Assembly (NCBI GenBank): GCA_905221605.1
Contig: CAJNDS010000857.1
Coordinates: 1-64,000 of the forward strand
Direction: 5' to 3'
DNA length: 64,000 bases
Origin: Symbiodinium natans
Taxonomy: Eukaryota > Sar > Dinophyceae > Suessiales > Symbiodiniaceae
This document shows, in pieces, positions 42,223-54,200 of this stretch (position 1 is its first letter; the number at the start of each line of letters is the position of its first letter). Made by a program: the position numbers and the translations under genes. The notes beneath the pieces were generated by a model. That model worked only from the letters and a program-made list of their open reading frames with translations, did no database searches and had not been told where the DNA came from.

Positions 42223-45200
42223 ATTGGGACCCCGGTGCGGACCCAGGGTCTGAGAGCGGCCCCAAGAACAGCACATGCGGCGAGAAAACCCTAAACCCTA
42301 AACCCTAAACCCTAAACCCTAAACCCTAAACCCTAAACCCTAAACCCTAAACCCTAAACCCAAAGCTCCACCTGTACCCGGCCACCCCCCCTCCCCACCC
42401 CCGCCCACTGCCCAAGGAAACCCTAAGCCCTGAACCCCAAAACCCAAAACAACCCAAAACCAACATGAGCGAGATCATGGGACACTGCGGGAAGATGTAA
42501 CCGCCAAAGGGCCTGCAGCAGGCCCTATTCAAAACCTCCCCCCCCCCCTTCACAAAACCGCACGCCCTGCTTAACTCAAATCCCCCCAACAAAAACAAAC
42601 CCTAACATCCCAACCTAAACCCCAAACCCCAAAACCACAAACCCCAAACCCCAAACCTTAAACCCCAAACCCCAAACCTTAAACCCCAGACCCTAAACCC
42701 CAAACCCCAAACCATAAACCCTAAACCCGAAACTCTAAACCCTAAACCCTAAACCCCAAGCAACGCCGCCAAGGCGCCCCCACGGGCTCCAAGGCCGCAG
42801 CGAAGCTGCGGAAGTCCTCCAAGCCGGGGGGTCTTCTGCCCCCAAGTTGGGATGCTCCCCTCTCATACGAACCGGGTTTAGGGTTTAGGGTTTAGGGTTT
42901 AGGGTTTAGGAACAGTCCTTCATAGGGAGTATAATGGGGGGGGGGTACTATAATCCCTATTGTTAGTGCAAGGGCGAACATCCCAGCCCCCAAGCCTCAG
43001 GCCTACAACTCTCAAAAAAACTCAAGGGGCTGGAGGGGTTTCAAGGTTCTTGGGTTCTTGGGTTGCAGGGTTTATGGGGTTTCAGGTTTACCTAGGGTTT
43101 ACTTAAGCGTGTACTAGCGGGGCTTTGGGGGTTGAAGGGCTTATTAGGGGCGCTAAGCCCAAACCCGACTTTCCTGGGGCCTTGAGCGCCTGAAGTCCTG
43201 GACCCCAGCGGTCAGTGGCTTTCTTGTGGGTACCAAACATTCGCATGACACGAAACTCACCATAAGAATAAGAATAGGCAATCACTCCAATGTCCAAACG
43301 AAAGGCTATGACTGAGTCTGGACGCATGGCCCCTGAACCCTAAGCCCGAAGCCCTAAACCCTAAACCCTGAACCCTAAGCCCTAAACCCTAAACCCTAAA
43401 CCCTAAACCCTAACCCTAAACCCTAAACCCTAACCCCTAAACCCTAAACCCTAAACCCTAAACCCTAAACCCTAGCCCCACAAGGCACCCCCTAAGTTCG
43501 TAAACCCCCACATCTCAGAAACTCTAAAACTGGGGCGTCCTCGACCTTCGTGCCCAGGATCTCGTCCCGCACCTTTTGCCGGTAGGTGTCGTCCTTGCCA
43601 TGGCAGCACTTTTGCGCTAAATTCCCCTAAGACGCTAACCCTAAACCCCATGTTGGGGCATTACCCTTATTACCAATATGTAGCGGGGATTTACTTCTAG
43701 TAGCACCAACAGGACACCCAACGAGAAAGGTCTCTCGCCAGGCCAGGGGCCGCGCAGGCCCGTACGGGTTCGTACGGGCCTGCGCGGGCCGTACGGGCTT
43801 TGGCTTTACGGGCCTTATGGGCTCTACGGGCCTTACGGGCCTTGGGGGCCTTAAGGACCGTACGGGCTTTACGGGCTTTATGGGACCGTATGGGCTCTAC
43901 GGGCTCTACAGTCCTTACGGGCCTTACGGGCCCTACGGGCTCATACGGGCTCTTACGGGCCGTACGGCTCTGTGGGCGCCTACGGGCTCCTACGGCCTGT
44001 ACGGCCTCTGCGGGCTCTACGGTCCCTACGGGCCCTGTACGGGCACATGGCCCGGGCCTGGTTAAGGACCTTGCTCGAGAAAACATGTACACTCACCAGA
44101 ATTAATAGTATATAGGCTATAGGAACCCTATAGACACTCACCAGTATCAGTACTATAAACCCTGGGAAGCAAAAGCCCCGAACAAAATCCAAAAGCCCCT
44201 CAAAGCTCAAAAGGTTCAGGGTTTAGTGAAGCCGAAACCCTAAACCATAAACCCTAAACCCACTCAATTCCCTCAAAGACATCTTTCAAACCGGTTCCCA
44301 AGATGGAGTCCATGTAAGCCCTTAACTTTAATCCCTGTAGGGTTTAAGGTTTGTTTAGGGTTTCCGCCCCCAAAAACAAAGAAAATTCCCAATCCCAAGG
44401 CCCCCAAAGCCCCCACGATTCCGGCCTCGCCAAGCAGGTAGCGCAGCATGGACTGGTATCCCTTCGCATCCGGCAGGAGGTAGGCATCAATATCTCCCAT
44501 GCACCCGATGATGGCCTGTGGGGGAGAGTTTAGGGTTTAGAGTTTGGGGTTTAGGGTTTAGGGTCTATAGGGTTTAGGGTTTAGGGACGGGGGGGTGAAG
44601 GGGGGCTACCTGGGACTCCATTTACGTGGATAAAGAGACTCCTACGTAGGGTTGAGGGTGTGGAGTCGAAGGTCTTAAGTGGGGGGGAGAGGAACGATCG
44701 GAGGCAACTCACCGACCTCTGAAGACAAGGATCCCTAAACCCTAAACCCTATAAACTATAAGCCCTAAACCCTTAACCCTAAACCCTAAACTCTAAACCC
44801 TAAACCCTAACCCTAAACCCTAAACCCTAAACCCGAAACCGCGCCCCTAAGCTCTCCAATCCTCCTTTAACTTTACGTGCAGAGTTCACCCTCTCAGGTC
44901 AAAACCCTTTGGTCACGCCCTGAATCCTAGACAAGCCCAAGTCCCATAACGCAAACAGAGCTTCGGGACCTCCAAGAAGGAAGCCGCTTTGAGACGATCC
45001 ATTCTAGTTGAGCCCGAAACCCTAAACCCTAAACCCCTAAACTCCTAAACCCCTAAACGCCTAATCGCACAGGTTGGGGGGTCAAAGGTTTAGGGCTTAG
45101 GCCCTAGGGCTTAGGGCTGAGGGTTTAGGGCTCGGGGTTTAGGGTTTAGGGCTTATAGGGCCTTAGGGGTTCAGGGTTTAGGGTTTAGGGTTTAGGGTTT

Positions 45201-48200
45201 AGGGTTTAGGGTTTAGGGTTTAGGGTTTAGGGTTTAGGGAACCCTAAACCCAAGACCCTGGGCTTATAGGGCGTTGGGGACGGATCTTCTCCCCAAAATA
45301 CACCGGAGCAGCACCTTGGTCAGCTCATCCTCCCCGAGCTCGACATCCTTCCTGGGGCCACAGCTACTTTCAGGGCGCGAAAAATAAAATCGGGTTTAGG
45401 GTTTAGGTTTAGGGTTTAGGGTTTAGGGTTTAGGGTTTAGGGTTTAGGGTTTAGGGTTTAGGGTTTAGGGTTTAGGGTTTAGGGTTTAGGGTTTAGGGTT
45501 TAGGGTTTAGGGTGTAGGGTTTAGGGTTTAGGGTTTAGGGTCCCTGGGCGGCCGGGCAGGGACACAAGGGAATCTTTCTTGCAGATGTATCAGAAAATGA
45601 CCTTATCACCGAAACCCCAGGACCCGAAAACCTCTGAACCCTTAATCGTCCGGGCGTCAGGAAAGTTGGTGCGCCGTCGTAGGCCTCCAGGGTCTTTCCG
45701 AGGTTGGGGTCTCGGTAGGACAAGTACCTTGGCGGTTTAGAGCTTCGGGTTTAGGGTTGCGGTTCGCAGGCCCAAGCCATCTAGGAGGAAAGTACAAACC
45801 CTGTTCTTCCGAATGGCACGAGTTTCTACGTCTAGCTACTCAAAAGGGGATCTGCTCACGCAAACAGGTGGGGGTCTTCGTGCCAGGTTTCCAGGTAAAC
45901 CCTAGCGTTTAGGGTTTAGGGTTTAGTGTTTAGGGTTTAGGGTTTAGGGTTTAGGGTTTAGGGTTTAGGGTTTAGGGTTAGCGCACTGCTACGCCCAAGG
46001 AGGGGCCTCGGGAGTTCTCGATTCTCGTTCAAGGCTTTCCTGCAAACTGTCATATCTTTCTACTCGGTTGCTCTTTAGCCCCCCAATAGAAGCTTAACTT
46101 TTAGCTCCCTTAGTATGAAATTCGAGGAACCCCAAAACTCATAAAGTCCTAAAGTTGTAGTAAAGTCCCACCTAGTCTACCCCGCATAAGATCGAACAAG
46201 CACATAGCCAGACCGTCTACGTTTGAGGACTTCAGTTCTATACTTCCAATGGTGAAGGAACAAAAGATCACACAAAGATTTCTGTTTGAAGGTTACGTGC
46301 TCGACTACGAAGTCAGCGTTTCTCAAGTTTTCAGCGAAATGGAATCAAGCCCCCTGTGTCCTGTAAAAGCATGTGCAGAGAAATCTGGTTTACCCTAAAC
46401 CCTGAGCCCTAAACCCTAAGGTTAGGGTTCAAGTACGTCTGTCTGCTCCATGTACCAAATTCAAACGGTCATGTTTCCTGAGCGAGGCTGCACGAAGTAG
46501 GGATTTCGGGGCTATGGGGGTGGCCATGAAGGACCCTAGACCCCAAACCGCCAAACCCTAAACCCCAAGCAGGGACGCAGCACCAAACGCGAAGTTTATG
46601 TCCATTAGGGTTTAGGGTTTAGGGTTTATTTGCTTTTACGCCAACCCAACGCAGTTTCCACGCCCGATCCCCTATACACAACATGCCCATGAACGAAACT
46701 TCAACGGAAGTCGCGATAACCCAACGTCCGAACCCACAATCGTAGCCTCTCTTGCTACAGGCCGAACCTGAACCCCTAGAAGCCCTTAAGCCCTTAACCC
46801 CTGAACCCTAAACCCTAACTTCTAAACCCTAAACCCTCTACGCTAAACACTCAAAAGGCCCGGCCGCTTGAAGTCCCCACTGCGGGGATCAAAACGGCAA
46901 AGGCCGCCGTAGGCGCCGCCGCTGACACGGACCTACGATCGTAAGGTCAAGGGTGTGCGGTGGCTCTATACCCTAAGGCTCCAAAAAGCCCAAAGTAGGC
47001 ATTATTTACAGGCTTTAGACCGTAGGCATTATTTACAGACTTTAGACCCCAATGTAGGTATTATTTGCATACTTGGAGCCCTAGGGATAGGGAGCTCAGG
47101 ACTTGTGGAAGCTTATTTGCCCAGGGTTACGGCTCTTTTTGTAGAAGCTTCAGGTTCGAGGGTCGAGGGTTAGGGTTTAGGGTTTAGAGGGCTTCGGGTT
47201 TAGGGTAGGGTTAATGTTGCACTTGCTTTAGTCGGGGCCCCTGTTTAAAGTCAAGTTTGCTGGTCTACGCAGGACACGTTGACTGTTTGGGTGTGCGCGG
47301 TGGGATCCTGAATGAAGTCAAATCGACAGGGTGTCGCAAGAAAATTCCGCGCGGCGCGGCTTTAACATCAACTGCCGGGCGTCGCTGCCCCTTCTAAACT
47401 TATACAGACTCCTCCCTAATTATTGCAATCGAGAAAAACCCCTGGACCGTTAAAGAGGGACAAAAACATCTTGGACTGTTCTGGGGGGGCGGGGGGGGGG
47501 GGTGTGGGGGTTTAGGAAGCCCAGCTGTGTATTGCCGGGAGCCAAGTCTTGGGCTCAAGGGCTGTCAGTGCCCCCACGACTGAGACCCCTCCTTCTAGGT
47601 CTCAGAGTTTGAAAACAAAGAGGACAATGTTCTGCTGAAGGGTTCAGCAAGATTACGCTACACGCACCCCCGGACATTCCCTTGAAACCACCGGCCACCT
47701 GAACCGAACCAAGTGGCCTTGTCCCATAGGTACGTGGCCCCCAGCAACTTTGACCTTGATCTTAGGCAGGCCTAAGGTTTAGAATTTGGGGCTTAGGGAC
47801 TGACATCGCCCGTCTTGCAGCCTGTTGTTCAATTCACAAGCCTTGCATATGAAGCATTGGTGGAGTTGAGGTGAACTGCATATTTGGCCTACACAGATGG
47901 CCACGTTCTCGGACGAGCTTTTGCACCCCCAACCCAACTTACAACGAAGTTCATAAGTGTGCGGTAGTTATGCATCCAATATAGTTGAGGTTGCCTTAAG
48001 CAGCTCAACACCTACTTTGTTCGCAGGCTCCTGTTCAAAAACCCTTCTAGGATTCTTAGGTGGTCAATAAACAAAAACAATGCATGTATGATTAATTTAA
48101 GGTCTACATATTAAATAAATAAATAAATATATACATATATATATATATATATGTAAACATACATGGTGAGTCATGTAGTTTGCCCAACCCACTACATATC

Positions 48201-51200
48201 GACGACTAGCGTAAGGTCCTTGCTTTCGGGCACTATATAGTGCAAATCATCCTTCTTACCTGAGCCCAGAATAAACCTCCTGCGATACAAATGTAAACAA
48301 CCTAGATAGCATAAAGGCCTTACTGGCCGTCAGGAGCTTTTACGGGTGCGGCCCAGGGGACACCACCAAAGCGGAGCCGTGGAACTCATAGCCGGACTCG
48401 TAGAGGTTCCCGCCCTTGCCGACGTAGTTCACCTCTGCAGCTTGCGCTGGTTGCTACCCTAAACCCTACACCCTAAACCCTAAACCTTCCACCCTAAACC
48501 CTAAACCCTAAACCCTAAACCCTAAACCCTAAACCCTAAACCCTAAACCCTAAACCCTAAACCCTAAACCCTAAACCCTAAACCCTAAACCCTAAACCCT
48601 AAACCCTAAACCCTAAACCTTGTCAAGCCCTGGGCCTGAAGCGACAAGCAAAAAGCCCTCCTCCCACTCACAATCCCTGAACCCTATAAAGCTAGCTCAA
48701 ATATCCCTCATCTGAGCCTTGAGGGATAGGCGACCCTGATCTGAATTGAGGTGTGTCCCTAAACCCTAAACCCTAAACCCTAAACCCTAAACCCTAAACC
48801 CTAAAGCCTCCAAGAATGTGGGTTCCCAAAGAAACATAGGGGGCATTGGGCTCTCTGGGCGCCTGCAAGGTTTATGAAGATACGGGACCCTCATGTAAAA
48901 CCCCAAATAGTAGGATTCCCTTACAGGACCCCAATAAAGTACCCTCAATTTCGGAAATCCCATGTCTGATCCCTAAACCCTAAACCCTACTATTGTAACC
49001 ACATAAGGTACCCCTAATTTCGGAAACCCTAAACCCTAAACCTTAAACCCTTAACCCTACGATTGTAACCCAATAAGGTACCCCAAATTTCGGAAACCCC
49101 CATGTCTCATTCCTAAACCCTAAACCCTAAACCCTAAACCCTAAACCCTAAACCCCATTTACATCAGCAAAGCTCAAGGCAAACAACCCGGCTCTAAGGA
49201 AAACAGCCTCAGAAGGCCACATCGCTTGCCACATCGACCCGAGGCGTCGCAAAGAAGGGTTCAGGGTTTAGGGTTTAGGGTTTAGGGTTGAAACGTCCGA
49301 AGGCTGAGGACGGGCGATGGCAGGCGTCATGAGATTCCACCGTCTTTCCTGGCCCTGGCTTTCAGATGTAAACCCTTAACCCTACGATTGCAACCCAGAA
49401 AGGTTCCCCTAAATTCGGAAACCCCCACCTAAACCCTAAACCCTAAACCCCAAACCCCAAACCCCAAACCCCAAACCCCAAACCCTAAACCCTAAACCCC
49501 CACCTGTGTGGGCACGATGATGCCGTCGGCACGGCGGCCCAGGGTCGGATCGAGGAGCCTAGGGAAGAGGAAGCTTGGGGGGGAAGGTTAGGGTTGAGGG
49601 TTTAGGGTCTATAGGGTTTAGGGTTTAGGGTTTAGGGTTTAGGGTTTAGGGTTTAGGGTTTAGGGTTTAGGGTTTAGGGTTTAGGGTTTAGGGTCAGGGT
49701 TAGGGGCAGGGTTATGGTTTCGGGTACACCCTAAAGCCACAAGAGTCAGGGGATCAGAGGGTATGACAGGGGTTCGGGTTCTGATGCAATTTTGGTAATT
49801 GAAGGATTCAGCCGCTACTGCAGGGTAAGCGTCTGCGAGTTCAGGCTTCCGGCTCATTTTTAAAGAGCCACAGATGTGGTTTAGGGTTTAGGGTTTAGGG
49901 TTTCGGGTTTAGGGTTTAGGGTTGCCACTGATGTGGACGATCGATTCCGGCCGGGGCCAGGTTTGCTAAGTCACGCCGTGTATCACGAGCTGCGCTGTGC
50001 ACGCTGGCTTGCACTCATCTTGAGTGACGAGAGCGCGGGCGAGTTCCCCTGGCCGCTCAACTTCAGCAGCAAGCCCACCTCAGGGCAACATGATGCCATG
50101 CCGTTGAAGCACCCTTCGAGGCTGAAGCGCTTGAAGATTGACCTGGAGGCCTCTTGACACGTGAGCGGGTTCTGAGAGGCACGGCTCTGATACCCGAGCT
50201 CTTCCACGGCCCTGCGCCCGTCAGGAACCGACCAAACGACCCTCAGGAACCTAGATGGTCAATTAAGAGCAGTCCCTTCTGGTGACAACGTCCTAACGTG
50301 TTGAGTGTATCTAAGCACGGCCATGCTTATAAACTTGCAAAGCTGACCAGATGGGGTTCCTAAAATGAGGATTACCGTATATCCCGATGGGCTTCAATCG
50401 GCCCCGGCGTCCCAGAAACGCCCAAGGGTTTTAGGATGTTCTGGACTTCTAGAAGCCCCTACAAGGAGGGGCCCCCCTAGTTATAAGTAGAGTTATAAGG
50501 GCCCTAAGTTGGGTCATAAGGATCCTGAGCTAAGTTCTAAGTCCCTTAACTACAGTTAGTATAGTAAGGGGGCCCCTCCTTGTATGAAGCCACAGCCTAT
50601 GAAACCTCCTATGCACATGTGTCGAGGGTTTGGGGTTAGAAAGCCTCCTGTGCGTATGGGGGGCGGGATGGAGGGATGATCAAAACTATGTGCCGTACAG
50701 GGGTCCCTGGTACAGGAGATCCTTTCTTGGGCCACACAGTGATTGCAAGACAGCTCCCTTTGGATCGGAGCCTCGGGGCTATGAACCTGCCAACAAGAGG
50801 CCCTATGAACACCTGAACCCCCAAGCCCTCAACGCGCAGTCCCAACCCCTACTTGGAGCTGCAGGGTACTAGTAAACTCACCCACTTAGAACCATGTTAG
50901 GGCACTTGAGGGGCTTATAAGTGGGTTATAAGTACAGTAGTAGCTGGGTTATAGACCCCCAAACAGTAGGATTCCCGTCGGATAAGGACCCCAATATGGT
51001 ACCCCTAACTCGTAAACCCCTATACCTGATCCCTAAACCCTAAACCCTGAACCCCAAACCCTAAACCCTAAACCCTAAATCCTAAACCCTAAACCCTAGC
51101 CCAATAAGGCACCCCCCAAAAATCTCGAAAACCCCCACATCCCAGCTCGAGGAGCACAGGGCTGCTGCTTTCGTCCGCGGGCAAGCTGCCGGTCAAGGAC

Positions 51201-54200
51201 TCCAGGGAGGCCTGGGGGGTTTAGGGTTTAGGGTTTAGGGTTTAGGGTTTAGGGTTTAGGGTTTAGGGTTTAGGGTTTAGGGTTTAGGGTTTAGGCTTTA
51301 GGCTTCAGGGTTCAGGGTTCAGGGTTTAGGGTTTAGGGTTTAGGGTTTAGGGTTTAGGGTTTAGGGTTTAGGGTTTAGGGTTCTGAATCCCGAAGCTGGG
51401 TTGGAGAAAGGATGATGCACGTCAGTTTGGGGGACTTGTCCCTCTGTTCAGCGGGCTGCTTATTGCCTCTTGTCAGGGGATGAAGACTTGTACCCCTAAG
51501 GTTTGTACTCCTAGAGGTTCCCCTTAGTATATAGTTTTAATATGGCCCTTATATACCCTCAGGGATCCTGAAAAACCCAAGGGTGCAACCTTAAGGGTCC
51601 AAGGTAGAACCCCTAGATCTTTCGGCACAGGATACGGGATATACGATCATAGAGACAGCGCATGGACGTCGAACACCCCAAGAAGAATTAGCTACCTTTG
51701 TCTAGTGATCCTGCTTCAAACGCTGCTTAGAACTACCATAAACCCTAAACCCTAAACCCGACACCCCTAAACCCTAAACCCAGGGCTTTGGGGCATGTTT
51801 CAGCGCCAAAGCCTGGGCTGCATCGAGGTTTGCGCTGTCCGAGGTGATGTTCACCACGTTGCAGGAAGCCTCAGGGCTCGGGGACAGGGGAGGGTTTAGG
51901 GTTTAGGGTTTAGGGTTTAGGGTTTAGGGTTTAGGGTTTAGGGTTTAGGGTTTAGGGTTTAGGGTTTAGGGTTTAGGGTTTAGGGTTTAGGGGGTCAGGG
52001 GGTCAGGGGGCTTAAGGGCGGTGTAGGCCTTTATCCCGGAAGACTCAACCCCAGGGCCTGGGTGAAGATGCACGCCTGGAGCGCCTTCAGCTTTTCGAGG
52101 ATCGCGTCCCACTGCCCCTCCTCTCGGCAGGGACGCTTCCGCCAAGCAAACCCCTGGAACCCTCCGAGAAATATCCCCCTAACCCCTAAACCACCCCTAA
52201 ACCCCAAACCCTAAATCCTAAACCCTAAACCCGAAACCCTAAACCCTGAACCCTATAGATGATTCGATGTGGTGACCGTTTTCTGGAGCGCTTCGTGGTC
52301 CTAGTAGCCCCGGAAGCACCGCTCAGACCACAAGCCCCGAAACCGAATTGGGTTTAGGGTTTAGGGTTTAGGGTTTAGGGTTTAGGGTTTAGGGTTTAGG
52401 GTTTAGGGTTTAGGGTTTAGGGTTTAGGGTTTAGGGTTTAGGTTAGGGTTTAGGGTTTAGGGTTTAGGGTTTAGGGTTTAGGGTTTAGGGTTTAGGGTTT
52501 AGGGTTTAGGGTTTAGGGTTTAGGGTTTGGGGTTTGGGGTTTGGGGTTTAGGATTTAGGGTTTAGGGTTTAGGGTTTATAAACTCCAGCACCATGTAATC
52601 TTGGGACTCAGTCCTCAATCTGCTTGAGGAGGTCGGAGAGGTAGTTGTACCTTCGCTGTTCTTCGGTAGGGGATCCGAAGTATGGGGTCCCTTGATATAA
52701 TTATCTTCCTTCTAGGCGCCATACATGATAAGGGCCCATACTTCGGATCAGTTTGAACAAGGGTAAGGGACCATACTAAGGGCCCATGGTTCCGACCTTA
52801 GCGTCGAGGGTTTAGGCTTTGGACCTGAAACCCTAAACCCTAAACCCTGAACCCTAAACTCTACACCCTAGAGCCCTGAACCCTAAACCCTAAACCCTAA
52901 CCCCTTAATAAACTTAAGGCCTAAACCCTAAACCTTAAACGGCAAGAAAGCATGACATGCCGGACAGCGCCGACTCCCAAGCCGAGGCCCACAACCCCAA
53001 GCCCCAAATCCTAACCCGGAACCTGGACCTCGTGTCCCTGAACCCTGCACCCTAAACCCTAAACCCTAAACCCTAAACCCTAAACCCTAAACCCTAAACC
53101 CTAAACCCTGAACCCTGAACCCTGAACCCTGAACCCTGAACCCTGAACCCTGAACCCTAACCCCCAAACCATAAGCCCTAAACCCCTCATGGTCAAAATC
53201 CAAGCCCAGCCGCTGCGCCAGGGCACCCCAGCGGTTGCCCAGCCAACCCGCCTGATGCAGCTTCGTTTCGAAACTCTAAACCAACGCTTAATCCCGCACC
53301 CTAAACCCCAAACCCCAAACCCCAAATCCTAAACCCTAAGCCCTTAACCCTAAACCCGAAACCCTAAACCCTAAACCCTAAACCCCACACCCGAAACCCC
53401 AAGCCCTAGCGTGATGCGCTTAAGGGTCAAGGCCATGGCTCAACGATGCGATCTCAACGCGACTGAATGTTTGGAAGTCCAGAACTTCTCGTGCCTTAGG
53501 GCTACAGCCTAAACCCTAAACCCCAAGCCGTAAACCCCTAAACCCCTAAACCCCAAATCCCCAAACCCTAAACCCCAAATCTCCAAACCCCTAAACCCTA
53601 AACCCCAAACCCTAAACCCCAAACTCTAAACAAACCCTAAACCTCCAATCCCCAAATCCCCCAAACCCTAAATCCCCAAATCCTCCAAACCCCCAATCCC
53701 CAAATCCGCCAAACCCTAAACCCAAATCCCCCGAATCCCTCAAGTACAATCGCAAGCCTTGGACGTCTGCGCAGCCAGCTCCGAGGCAGCCACGCTGTGT
53801 CCGGAGGAGATCCTTGTTGCGAGTCATGTTGTTATTATTGTTATTATTATTTCTATTATTGTTATAGTTACTATTGTTATTAGTAGTATTCTTGTCTTTT
53901 TCCTTATTCTTCTTGTAGTATTATTGTTATTGTTATCATTATTATCATTATTTGTGTTGTTCTTCTTTTTTTTTTGGGGGGGGGGGGGGGAAAAAGGCTT
54001 TAGGGTTTAGGGTTTATATACAGTTTAATTAGGGTTCAACTTAAGAACCCCAAACCAGTTTGCAGGTTAAGGAAGAGGACAACAAGAAAAAACCATGGCT
54101 TGGACATCAGGGCTCGGTTTTTGTCTAGGTTCTGAGGGGCATAAAACCCCTGTCCTCCGAAACTCCCCCCAAAGTGTCGCCAAGCATCTGAGACTGAGGG

